From: an uncultured Eubacteriales bacterium
GTDB lineage: Bacteria; Bacillota; Clostridia; Oscillospirales; Acutalibacteraceae
Direction: 5' to 3'
Assembly: GCA_934457415.1 (NCBI GenBank)
Contig: CAKSHM010000001.1
Span: forward strand, 252,411-316,410
Length of the DNA stretch: 64,000 bases
The notes beneath the pieces are model-generated. The model ran no database searches and had not been told where the DNA came from. It saw nothing but the letters and a program-made list of their open reading frames with translations. Both the position numbers and the translations under genes were made by a program. Below, piece by piece: positions 1 through 7,704 of the stretch. The stretch's first letter is position 1. Each line of letters opens with the position of its first letter.

Positions 1-1
1 T

Positions 2-3000
2 ATTTATATTAACACTTACGCTCCCGCGATTCAACTGACAGGACCGCTCACAGGCCTATATAAGAGCGGTATTACTTCTGTAAAGGTGCCGCGCGTGGTG
101 GTCACCGGCAATTACTACACGATCACCGAAGACGATCTGAATAACTTCAGAAGCGATGTAGATAACTACGAACTGGTGCTCAAGGACAATGAGATCACCA
201 TGAAAACCAAGCTGAAGAATCTCACGGCTTCGGATATTTCCGTAACCCTGCCTTCCGATCTTACTTACGACGGCTATGCAAAAACCGTTACGGTTGCGGC
301 GAATGCCGGCGTGGATTGCGGTTCCCTCTATGTGGAATATTACAATGATAAAGGCGAGCTTTTGGATAGCTCTCCGAGTGATGCCGGCGACTACACCTTT
401 AAGGTGAAGGCAAATGCGAACAGCGTCTATAACGAAGCGGAGCTTTCTTCTTTCAACTGGAAGTTCACTATTAAAAGACGGAGTCTTGCGGCTTACGATT
501 TGACCTTCGGCAAGATCGACAACTGCATTTTTAATGTAAACGGTGCAACACCTGATCTTCCTCTCACTGTTAAATCCACCGGTGAAAAGCTTATAAAGGG
601 TAAAGATTACACGCTCAGCTATGAAAACAACAAAAAAGAGGGCTATGCAACGGTCAAGTATCAGCTGATCGGCAACTATGCAGGCACCGGCAGCACTTCC
701 TTCTATATTCGTTACGGCAGCGTAACCGATGCCATGTATTCCGCCTCTTTGGAGAGTAAGAATTACTACTACAATGACGATGTTACGCTGTATGCAGCCG
801 AGGGCTATGAGATTGGCGCAGACGATCATACTTTCTCAAACAGCGTTACATTTACAGAGGAAATCGCTGCCTACCGCGGTTATTTCTATGTGAAAGCCGC
901 AAACGGCGATGTCTATCGGGGCAGCTGTGGCATTGATAAGACGAAGCCGGATGTTACGATTTCCTTTAAGCAGAACATGTTCAAAACCTTCCTTAATAAG
1001 ATCAGCTTTGGACTGTTCTATAAAAATGAGCAGGTGGATGTAACGATCTCTGCTACAGATTCTATCAGCGGTACAGACAAATATTACTATCAGCTGGTAA
1101 AGACTCAGGACGAATACGATGAAAACGGCACCTGGACGCGCGGCAATAAGCTGTATCTGCGCGACAAAATGACCTTTATTGTCTATGCCAAGGTTGTGGA
1201 TAAGGCAGGCAATGTCAGCATTATCAATTCCGACGGCGCAGTAATCTACGACGACAGCTATTTTAAAAAGAGGACCGCTTCCTTTGATAAAAATGTGGAA
1301 GTTGCGGCCGACACCGAGCTTACCGTTGCGCTCAAAGGCAATACGATTAAATCTGTGAAAAACGGCGAGAAATTGCTGACGCTCGACAGGGATTACACCG
1401 TATCGGACACCGGAATTACTTTCAAAAAGGATTACTTAAACAAATTTGAGGCCGGTAAAATTCAGACCTTCACCGTTGCGTTCAATCCGCAGGGTATTAT
1501 AACCGACAAAGTTTCCATAGAAGATACCTGCAATATCAAGATTATTGACACCACGCACCGGCATATTGCAGTTCATCATAACAGGGTAGAGGCTACCTGC
1601 CTTAAAGACGGTAATATCGAATATTATACCTGCACGGGCTGCAATGAAAAATTCACTGATATTAACTGCAAGAATAAAGTGACTGATATTGCAATTCCGA
1701 AAATTGACCATAAAAATGCGGTAAAGACCGAGGCAAAACCCGAAACCTGCACCGAAATCGGAAATCTTGCATATTGGTATTGCCCCGATTGTAAATTGTA
1801 TTTCGCTGATAACAATAATTCGCTTAATAAGAGCTCTTCAAAGAAAACAAACAGTGAATTTATTAAAAAAGCATTAGGTCATAAATTCACTGCAAGGTCT
1901 AATGATGTTAAGTATCTTATCAAAGCGGCAACCTGTACTAAAGAGGCGGTATATTGCTTTAAGTGCGAAAGGTGCGACGCATGCGATAAGTCGCTTACTT
2001 ATAAATACGGCAATCCGTTAGGTCATAAGTTTGAGAATTATGTTTACAATAATAACGCGACCTATTTTGCAGACGGAACCGAAACCGCAAAATGCGAAAA
2101 CAGCGGCTGTAAAGAAACCGATACAAAAACTGCTTCGGGAACTAAGCTTATAGACTCTAATTCTCCTACAACCGAAATCAGCATTAAAGATAATAAGTTT
2201 ACCTCTCTTCTTAATAATATTACCTTCGGGTTGTTCTTTAAGAATACCGATACTGTTTCCGTAAAAGCGGAAGATAAGGAGAGCGGACTTAAATCTGTTA
2301 AATACTTTGTTTCCGACAAGGAAATAACTGATTTTGAAGATATTAAATGGTCTGAATACAAAGTCTCATTTGCGATTAACCCCGACGGTAAATATATCGT
2401 TTATGTCAAGGTCGAAGATAAGGTTGGAAACAGCAAGATAATCAGCTCGGACGGTCTTGTTATCGACAGCCTTGCACCACAGACAAATATCACGAACGGT
2501 AAGACCTACTGCTCAGCGTTTGAAGTAACCGTTTCTGATGAAAATATTGATTTAATCGAGCTTAACAAAAAGCCTGTTACTCCTGTAAACGGCAAAATAA
2601 CCGTTTCGCCGAAATCAGGCAAGCAGACTCTTAAGGCTCAGGATAAATCGGGTAATGTTACAGAGCTCGAATTCACAGTCAATGACGGCCACGTTTATGA
2701 TGAAGGCAAGATCACAACAGAGCCCACAGCGGCAAAAGAGGGTGTTAAAACCTTTACATGCGTTCATTGTAAGGATAGCTATACAGAGCCTGTAGCTAAA
2801 ACCAAGCCCGTAATTATAGAGGGTATGAACGGTAAGTTTGTCAGAAATAAATCTGAAATTCTTTCTTTCAGATCCGATGCAGCTCTTGCGGATTTCCTTA
2901 ACGTTGCCGTTGACGGAAAAGTAATAGATTCAAAATATTATACAACCGCTGAGGGAAGCACAATTGTAAGACTTTCAGAGGAATATTTAAAAACACTTTC

Positions 3001-3208
3001 GGACGGAAGCCATACACTTGACATAATTTCCCTTTCGGGAACTGCTTCTACGACTTTTACAATAGAAGCCAAATCTTCGGAAAACAGTACGCTTTCTCCT
3101 AAAACCGGATTTGTTAAGGATAACGCTTTATGGCTGTTTATTCTGATTGCGGTCTGGACAGCAGTCGGAGTAGTTGTATTTGTTCAAAGAAAAGAAATCT
3201 TCAAATAG
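2..3208 (+). CDS. Large cell-wall-anchored surface protein, 5' end outside the window
   Basis: The reading frame is open from base 2 to a TAG at 3206-3208, so the gene starts upstream; the internal GTG at 86 has no ribosome binding site and is not a credible start. The visible ~1068 residues are all extracellular-type: beta-rich Ig-like segments, then four CxxC-type pairs (for example CTGC, CPDC) in the short zinc-ribbon-like repeats common in Firmicutes surface proteins. A module of about 100 residues occurs twice (around 950-1260 and 2170-2480), each with an 'FGLFxKN' core. The C-terminus has SPKTG, a hydrophobic helix and a final FVQRKEIFK, the layout of a sortase cell-wall sorting signal with S in place of L. 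Substrate or ligand is unknown; adhesion or glycan binding is inference. GC content falls within the gene from about 50 percent in the first 1.3 kb to about 40 percent or less later. Confidence 0.8.
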   Translation: MYINTYAPAIQLTGPLTGLYKSGITSVKVPRVVVTGNYYTITEDDLNNFRSDVDNYELVLKDNEITMKTKLKNLTASDISVTLPSDLTYDGYAKTVTVAANAGVDCGSLYVEYYNDKGELLDSSPSDAGDYTFKVKANANSVYNEAELSSFNWKFTIKRRSLAAYDLTFGKIDNCIFNVNGATPDLPLTVKSTGEKLIKGKDYTLSYENNKKEGYATVKYQLIGNYAGTGSTSFYIRYGSVTDAMYSASLESKNYYYNDDVTLYAAEGYEIGADDHTFSNSVTFTEEIAAYRGYFYVKAANGDVYRGSCGIDKTKPDVTISFKQNMFKTFLNKISFGLFYKNEQVDVTISATDSISGTDKYYYQLVKTQDEYDENGTWTRGNKLYLRDKMTFIVYAKVVDKAGNVSIINSDGAVIYDDSYFKKRTASFDKNVEVAADTELTVALKGNTIKSVKNGEKLLTLDRDYTVSDTGITFKKDYLNKFEAGKIQTFTVAFNPQGIITDKVSIEDTCNIKIIDTTHRHIAVHHNRVEATCLKDGNIEYYTCTGCNEKFTDINCKNKVTDIAIPKIDHKNAVKTEAKPETCTEIGNLAYWYCPDCKLYFADNNNSLNKSSSKKTNSEFIKKALGHKFTARSNDVKYLIKAATCTKEAVYCFKCERCDACDKSLTYKYGNPLGHKFENYVYNNNATYFADGTETAKCENSGCKETDTKTASGTKLIDSNSPTTEISIKDNKFTSLLNNITFGLFFKNTDTVSVKAEDKESGLKSVKYFVSDKEITDFEDIKWSEYKVSFAINPDGKYIVYVKVEDKVGNSKIISSDGLVIDSLAPQTNITNGKTYCSAFEVTVSDENIDLIELNKKPVTPVNGKITVSPKSGKQTLKAQDKSGNVTELEFTVNDGHVYDEGKITTEPTAAKEGVKTFTCVHCKDSYTEPVAKTKPVIIEGMNGKFVRNKSEILSFRSDAALADFLNVAVDGKVIDSKYYTTAEGSTIVRLSEEYLKTLSDGSHTLDIISLSGTASTTFTIEAKSSENSTLSPKTGFVKDNALWLFILIAVWTAVGVVVFVQRKEIFK

Positions 3209-3215
3209 TTTAAAT

Positions 3216-3250
3216 ATTTCGGCAGCCGAATCTGTTTCGGCTGCCGAAAT
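3216..3250 (+). terminator. 15-bp perfect hairpin after the surface protein gene
   Basis: Arms 3216-3230 and 3236-3250 are perfectly complementary with a 5-nt loop (core CGGCAGCCG/CGGCTGCCG). It lies 8 nt after the stop codon. The downstream side is A-rich rather than T-rich, so it may act as an mRNA 3'-end stabiliser or a weak terminator rather than a textbook intrinsic terminator. Confidence 0.6.
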
Positions 3251-3278
3251 AAAAAAATAAGAAATTTTAATAAATTAC

Positions 3279-3307
3279 TTGATTATTTAATCAACTTATG
3301 TTATAAT
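3279..3307 (+). promoter_or_regulatory. Sigma-A-type promoter of the tRNA-Arg gene
   Basis: TTGATT at 3279-3284, a 17-nt spacer and a perfect TATAAT at 3302-3307. The predicted start lies near 3314, about 19 nt before the tRNA. Confidence 0.8.
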
Positions 3308-3332
3308 AGCAAACGTTGTGAAAACAGCATAT

Positions 3333-3409
3333 GCGCTGATAGCTCAGCTGGATAGAGCATCTGCCTTCTAAGCAGAGGGTCGGGGGTTCGAGTCCCTTTC
3401 AGCGCGCCA
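3333..3409 (+). tRNA. tRNA-Arg, anticodon TCT
   Basis: Full cloverleaf read by eye: acceptor arms 3333-3339 (GCGCTGA) and 3399-3405 (TCAGCGC), D-stem GCTC/GAGC, anticodon stem TCTGC/GCAGA with loop CTTCTAA (anticodon TCT at 3367-3369), T-loop TTCGAGT at 3387-3393, discriminator G and an encoded CCA at 3407-3409. Two G-T wobbles sit in the T-stem. The gene decodes AGA, a frequent arginine codon here. The 3' end of the tRNA runs straight into an inverted repeat. Confidence 0.96.
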
Positions 3410-3412
3410 GTT

Positions 3413-3466
3413 AAAGACCGCTGAATTCCTTTTGTTTAAAGGATTCGGCGGTCTTAATTTTATTTA
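3413..3466 (+). terminator. Intrinsic terminator of tRNA-Arg inside a larger inverted repeat
   Basis: The arm at 3414-3431 (AAGACCGCTGAATTCCTT) pairs, with small imperfections, with 3439-3455 (AAGGATTCGGCGGTCTT), and a T-rich tract follows. An outer pair, GCCAGTTAAA at 3406-3415 against TTTAACTGGC at 3463-3472, includes the tRNA CCA end and extends the palindrome to about 67 bp. Confidence 0.85.
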
Positions 3467-3549
3467 ACTGGCTATTGACAATAATGAAAAAACTTTAAAA
3501 TAGAATTAATAGTTGACTTTTAATTGACTTTTTAATTAGGAGTGTTTTT

Positions 3550-3927
3550 ATGTGAAGAACAAAAGGTACAGGCTGTATTACACAAATGTCAACCGGAAGA
3601 TATAAATACCGAGGCCTTATAAGAGTGGGTGTAAACAAAAACGGAAATCCCAAAAACAAAATTTTTTACTGCAATACTAAAAGTGAGGTTGAAAATACAA
3701 CGGCGCTTATTCAAAAGTACGGAATAGGGTATAACAGATGCGACGCACTGTGCGAAATCGGGAACTGTAAGGACTGTGAGTGCAAAAAACTGTTTGCAAG
3801 TAATAGGCAGAAGGGTGTTGTAACGGTAGAGGACTTCATAAACAGGAACTTCCATAATAAGAAGAATTCTGTTTCGAAGGAGTTCCAGCGTTTAACAGAG
3901 GATGAGTTCTATAAAGAATATCTTTAA
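3550..3927 (+). pseudogene. Integrase-type N-terminal arm-binding domain fragment with ATG-TGA start
   Basis: A good ribosome binding site (AGGAG, 3539-3543) precedes ATG at 3550 by a normal distance, but the next codon is TGA (3553-3555). The frame then stays open to TAA at 3925-3927. The residues after the stop begin RTKGTGCITQ, and the pattern 'G-R-Y-K-Y-R-G ... N-G-N-P-K-N-K ... T-K-S-E-V-E' resembles the N-terminal arm-type/AP2-like DNA-binding domain of tyrosine recombinases. No catalytic domain follows; instead there is a Cys-rich patch (CDALCEIGNCKDCECKK). Without the upstream residues, translation could begin at ATG 3586 (113 aa), which lacks a good ribosome binding site. The position next to a tRNA gene fits a decayed integrative element. 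The integrase assignment rests on pattern resemblance only. Confidence 0.45.
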
Positions 3928-3955
3928 ATAAATTAAAAATATTTTCTTAATTTCC

Positions 3956-3983
3956 TTGACGTTTTTAAAAAAAGGAATTTAAT
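3956..3983 (+). promoter_or_regulatory. Possible promoter for the 116-aa gene
   Basis: TTGACG at 3956-3961 and TTTAAT at 3978-3983 with a 16-nt spacer, about 60 nt before the ribosome binding site of the next gene. The -10 is imperfect, and the surrounding DNA is so AT-rich that chance matches are likely. Confidence 0.35.
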
Positions 3984-4041
3984 TTGTATGTAATGATTTT
4001 TTATTACAAATTATTTTTTAAAACTAAGGAGAAATTAAATT

Positions 4042-4392
4042 ATGAAAAACATTTTAAATCCGGTAGATACTCTTAATACAGCAGGGAAGTATTCACCCAT
4101 AATGGAAACCGAAAACGGTAAACTCACACTGAATGAAAGAAAAGAGTGGTTAAAGCTAAAATACCCGAACTCTCAGCTTAAAACAAATATTATCTATGTT
4201 CTAAGCAATCCTAAGATGATAGTCGCACGGTCAGAACTGTTTGTTAATGACAGACTTTTAAGCACCGGTACAGGGACATCAATGTATGAAAGTATTCCTT
4301 TAAACGAAGATGTGCTTAAAGCCAAGGAAAGGGCAGAGAACAGGGCTATGATGTTTTCGGGATTCTTTCTTAGGAGTGAGCATATAATGTAA
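4042..4392 (+). CDS. Small possible phage recombination (single-strand annealing-like) protein
   Basis: 116 codons with a good ribosome binding site (AAGGAG at 4027-4032, ATG 10 nt on). There is no signal peptide or membrane segment. The middle (ARSELFVNDRLLSTGTGTSM) and the end (AKERAENRAMMFSGFF) resemble the 'tGtA ... A.TrAigRALa..GfG' pattern of Rad52/Erf-type annealing proteins from phages and conjugative elements. It is much shorter than those proteins (usually 170-280 aa), so it may be a truncated or minimal member. It stands alone between two hairpins, next to the integrase-like fragment, and is plausibly a leftover of the same element. The assignment is tentative; 'conserved hypothetical protein' is the safe label. 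Confidence 0.6.
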   Translation: MKNILNPVDTLNTAGKYSPIMETENGKLTLNERKEWLKLKYPNSQLKTNIIYVLSNPKMIVARSELFVNDRLLSTGTGTSMYESIPLNEDVLKAKERAENRAMMFSGFFLRSEHIM

Positions 4393-4400
4393 AATAGGCG

Positions 4401-4443
4401 AAAAAAAGATGGCAGGCACAAAAAGTGCAGGCCATCTTTTTTT
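4401..4443 (+). terminator. Intrinsic terminator after the 116-aa gene
   Basis: Imperfect stem AGATGGCAGGCAC (4408-4419 region) against GTGCAGGCCATCT, with two central mismatches and an AAAAA loop, flanked by A-tract and T-tract. The following bases 4444-4675 contain no gene I can support; the only notable item is a short hairpin GGCATTTT...AAAATGCC. Confidence 0.75.
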
Positions 4444-4675
4444 GCTTGCGAGGGTTTGACTCGAATTGCACGATATGGCATTTTATTTATGAAGAAAATG
4501 CCGCCGAGCCATTCAGGTTATGAGTCGGATTGTATAACCTTACAAGCACATAATTGTATGAAAGTAAATCTCTAATTGAATATCTCCTGAAAGTTAATAA
4601 AAGAGCAGATACTATGCTGTGTATTTGCAAATTTTTTAAGAGGGATGAGATATGGTAAATCAAAAAAATGTTTAT

Positions 4676-6145
4676 TTAATTTTTTGAATCAAGTATCAGA
4701 GCCTGAAGCTCGGAAAATGCTTTGTTTATATCTTTATTATATTCCGCAAAAATTTTTAATCTGTCACTGTTAACGGAAAGCTGTATTTCATTTTTACATT
4801 GAATTCCGTTCACTGAGCCGTTATCTTTTATTTCAAAGACCTGTGTTTCACTTGAGAGGTTATTGGCTACGGATAAGGTAATATCAGAAAAATTGTTCAG
4901 ATATTTTTTGTATTCTGTTACAGCTGAACCTTCTTCTAATTGCGGTTTAAACACTAAAGAGTTCACAGTAGTTCCTTTTCTTATAATAATGGCCAAATAG
5001 ATATATTGGTTTTCACTTAAGCTGAAAACGCAATCTGAACCGTTATCATATATGAATTTTCTGTTTAGTCCTTTACCGTCATCATCGTGGGCAAAAAGCA
5101 ATTGATATTTGTCGTTTCCGCCGTTTGAAGGGCAGCCGGAAAAGGCATAAATTCCCGAATTTATGTATTCTTCCGATTTAAAGTGTATTAAATAAAAGAA
5201 AGCGGTTTCGGCAGCTGTTCCGTTTACCGTTACACTACCGTCGCCGTTATCGGTAAATGTTATTCCGTTAACTGTTTTTGTAGTGTCATAATAAGGATAG
5301 GGGATAAGGTTTTTATTTTTAACCGTGACCTTTAATTCATGCTCGTTAGGAGATGCGTCGGTAATTGTTATCGGATTTCCGGCTGCATTCCCTTTTAAAG
5401 GATTGCTGCAGGAGGTGTTCATCTGAAGTTCTGTCAAATCTCCTTTGTCACCCTTATCGCCCTTATCTCCCTTTAAACCTTGCACTCCTGTATCGCCTTT
5501 TTCTCCTTTATCACCCTTATCTCCTTTTTCGCCTTTAAGATTTTCTAATTGCTCGTCGGTAAAATCGGTGTAGACAAATGCGTTTCCTTTTTCGCCTTTC
5601 TCTCCGCGTTCGCCCTTGTCTCCCTTGTCGCCTTTATCGCCGGTATCACCCTTTTCACCTTTTATTCCTTGAATACCCTGCGTTCCTGTATCGCCTTTGT
5701 CTCCTTTTTCACCCTTGAATTTTCCGTCCTCGGCATCCTTTCGCAAATTTTCGGAAATCTGCTTGTTTTCCTGCATTATGCTTAAAATTTGCTCGTATTC
5801 GGAAGGGGTGGGGGAAGACGGTTCGTCGGTTTCGGCTTTAAATCCGCTTTTTATTACGGGTATTCTGCATTCGGATGTAGTTATTCTTAAATTCTCCTTT
5901 ACTCCGTAAACCGAAACCGAAAACTCATTTTCCTTAAGCACTTCGTATGGTACTGTGCAAGTGTCGGAATTTAATACCACACTAACGGCGGTTTCGCCCG
6001 ACGGATTCTTAAAAATAACCGTTTTTGCAAGCCCGTCCCATTCGTTTGAAAACTTAAACTCAATTTCGGGATAGTTTATCGAATCGGTCGCAATCAGCGA
6101 ATGTTTTTCAAAAATATCCTGCCCGTTAACTTCAATTTTAATCAT
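4676..6145 (-). CDS. Collagen-like phage tail-fibre/baseplate protein
   Basis: 489 residues on the minus strand, with ribosome binding site AAGGAG 7 nt before the ATG (complement of 6143-6145). Residues 1-110 form a beta-rich domain like the N-terminal attachment domain of baseplate upper (BppU-type) proteins of Gram-positive phages. A short coiled-coil-like stretch (SIMQENKQISENLRKDAE) follows. Residues about 143-235 are Gly-X-Y repeats of GEKGDKGDTG type, interrupted once by a spacer containing 'FTDEQLENLKG', a form typical of phage tail collagen proteins. The C-terminal ~240 residues look like a beta-sandwich receptor- or glycan-binding domain. No other tail, capsid or holin genes are in view, so this is an orphan. 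It may be a prophage leftover, or a phage-derived surface or secretion-system tip; there is no signal peptide. Confidence 0.75.
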   Translation of the reverse strand: MIKIEVNGQDIFEKHSLIATDSINYPEIEFKFSNEWDGLAKTVIFKNPSGETAVSVVLNSDTCTVPYEVLKENEFSVSVYGVKENLRITTSECRIPVIKSGFKAETDEPSSPTPSEYEQILSIMQENKQISENLRKDAEDGKFKGEKGDKGDTGTQGIQGIKGEKGDTGDKGDKGDKGERGEKGEKGNAFVYTDFTDEQLENLKGEKGDKGDKGEKGDTGVQGLKGDKGDKGDKGDLTELQMNTSCSNPLKGNAAGNPITITDASPNEHELKVTVKNKNLIPYPYYDTTKTVNGITFTDNGDGSVTVNGTAAETAFFYLIHFKSEEYINSGIYAFSGCPSNGGNDKYQLLFAHDDDGKGLNRKFIYDNGSDCVFSLSENQYIYLAIIIRKGTTVNSLVFKPQLEEGSAVTEYKKYLNNFSDITLSVANNLSSETQVFEIKDNGSVNGIQCKNEIQLSVNSDRLKIFAEYNKDINKAFSELQALILDSKN

Positions 6146-6247
6146 TTTTTATCTCCTTTTCGTTTTGGTTCAGTACTGTTTCCGATTTAAAAAATAAAAA
6201 ATCATTTTGCGACATTCACCGACATTTTATTTTTTAAAATGTAATTA

Positions 6248-6276
6248 TTGACGGAAATAGTAAATTGTATTATAAT
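6248..6276 (+). promoter_or_regulatory. Promoter of the exopolysaccharide operon
   Basis: TTGACG at 6248-6253, exactly 17 nt, then TATAAT at 6271-6276. This is the best promoter match upstream of the 15-gene operon, and I see no comparable match inside it. Confidence 0.75.
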
Positions 6277-6282
6277 AAATAA

Positions 6283-6497
6283 TAATATTCTTAATAGTCA
6301 AAATTGCGATATTTTCGGTTAGTCCGAGTTTGTTATGCGGGTAGATATCTTTACAAGGTCTGGGGAAAAAACACCTTGGCGCTAAGATTTTAAATCAGCG
6401 GTCATATAAGAAAAAGGGAATTTTAGATAAAAACCGAGTGAATCAGCTTAATAAAATCGGAATGATACGGAACAAAATTTTTAATGGGGAAAGATAT
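6283..6497 (+). other. Long untranslated leader of the exopolysaccharide operon
   Basis: About 215 nt separate the predicted transcription start (near 6283) from the first start codon. Local pairing is possible (CAAGGT at 6354-6359 with ACCTTG at 6372-6377). I recognise no riboswitch family. Polysaccharide operons of Firmicutes are sometimes controlled by processive antitermination acting on leader RNA (LoaP in Clostridia and Bacilli), but no LoaP gene is in view and I cannot confirm the cognate hairpin. Confidence 0.4.
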
Positions 6498-7682
6498 ATG
6501 AAAATAGCAGTAGCAGGAACAGGATATGTCGGGCTGTCTTTGTCGGTTCTGTTGTCGCAGAATGACGATGTAACCGCGGTTGATATTATCAAGGAAAAGG
6601 TGGATTTGATAAATAACAGGCGTTCGCCGATTGCGGATAAGGAAATAGAAGAGTATCTGACAGACCGTAAGCTGTCTTTAATGGCAACTGCCGACGGTGA
6701 GAGTGCTTATAAGGATGCCGAAATCGTTATTATTGCAACGCCTACCAATTATGACCCTGAAAAGAATTATTTTGACACAAGCTCTGTCGAAAGCGTTATC
6801 AAGCAAGTATTAAATGTTAATAAAAAAGCCGTAATGGTAATTAAGTCTACCGTTCCTGTCGGCTTTACGGAGGAAATGCAGAAAAAATTCTCATGCGAAA
6901 ATATTATTTTCAGCCCCGAATTTTTAAGAGAGGGTAAAGCGCTTTATGATAATCTGTATCCTTCCAGAATTATAGTCGGAGTAAAAGATGAAAATCCTGA
7001 GGTGAAAAAAGCCGCCGAAAAATTCGTTGAGCTTTTAAAAAACGGGGCAAAAAAAGAAAATATCGAAGTGCGCTTTATGCATCCGACCGAGGCAGAGGCT
7101 GTAAAGCTTTTTGCAAATACATATCTTGCGCTCAGAGTAGCTTATTTTAATGAACTCGATACCTATGCTCAGCTGAGACATCTTGATACAAAATCAATTA
7201 TAGAAGGCGTTGGTCTGGACCCGAGAATAGGAAATCACTATAATAATCCCTCCTTCGGTTACGGCGGATACTGTCTGCCTAAGGATACAAAACAGCTTCT
7301 TGCTAATTATAATGATGTTCCTCAGAATATCATTTCCGCCATTGTTGAGGCAAACAGGACAAGAAAGGACTTTATTTCCGAACAAATTCTTCTTAAAAAT
7401 CCTAAGGTTGTCGGAATTTACAGACTGACAATGAAATCAGGCAGCGACAATTTCCGCCAAAGCTCAATTCAGGGAGTTATGAAAAGAATAAAAGCTAAGG
7501 GAACAGAAGTCGTTGTTTTTGAGCCTGCTCTTAAAGAAGAAAGCTTTTATAACAGCCGAGTAATCAAGGATATCTCCGAATTTAAAAGGATAAGCGATGT
7601 TATCGTCGCAAACAGATATAACGATGAAATAAAAGATGTTTTAGATAAGGTCTATACAAGGGATCTTTATTTCAGGGATTAA
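6498..7682 (+). CDS. ugd: UDP-glucose 6-dehydrogenase
   Basis: Cytosolic enzyme that oxidises UDP-glucose to UDP-glucuronate with two NAD+, supplying uronic acid for the polysaccharide. The start is taken as ATG 6498 because the protein then begins MKIAVAGTGYVGLSLS, with the NAD-binding GxGYVG at the very N-terminus, and GGGGAAA lies just upstream; the in-frame codon at 6438 would add 20 unlikely residues. At 394 aa it matches the short (~388 aa) bacterial class. Visible hallmarks are K203 in EAVKLFANTYL, and the catalytic Cys259 in GGYCLPKDTK. It is the first gene of the operon, 22 bp before the aldolase gene. Confidence 0.93.
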   Translation: MKIAVAGTGYVGLSLSVLLSQNDDVTAVDIIKEKVDLINNRRSPIADKEIEEYLTDRKLSLMATADGESAYKDAEIVIIATPTNYDPEKNYFDTSSVESVIKQVLNVNKKAVMVIKSTVPVGFTEEMQKKFSCENIIFSPEFLREGKALYDNLYPSRIIVGVKDENPEVKKAAEKFVELLKNGAKKENIEVRFMHPTEAEAVKLFANTYLALRVAYFNELDTYAQLRHLDTKSIIEGVGLDPRIGNHYNNPSFGYGGYCLPKDTKQLLANYNDVPQNIISAIVEANRTRKDFISEQILLKNPKVVGIYRLTMKSGSDNFRQSSIQGVMKRIKAKGTEVVVFEPALKEESFYNSRVIKDISEFKRISDVIVANRYNDEIKDVLDKVYTRDLYFRD

Positions 7683-7704
7683 GCATATAAAGGGGTTCAA
7701 TAAA

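Noticed and set aside
3510..3540. Shared TTTTAATTGACTTTTAA-like words near 3520 and 24180
   Set aside because: Very AT-rich, short and common by chance; no flanking similarity.
4640..4685. Short frame MVNQKNVYLIF after GAGGGATGAG
   Set aside because: Only 11 codons, overlapping the end of the minus-strand gene, with no supporting pattern; probably chance.
5549..5909. Plus-strand open frames rich in Ser, Pro and Phe opposite the collagen-like gene
   Set aside because: They are the complement of Gly-X-Y repeats, whose codon pattern avoids stops on the other strand; no ribosome binding site or domain.
6438..6497. Upstream extension of the UDP-glucose dehydrogenase
   Set aside because: It would add 20 residues before the NAD-binding motif, which stands at the very N-terminus in this family; the better site is at 6498.
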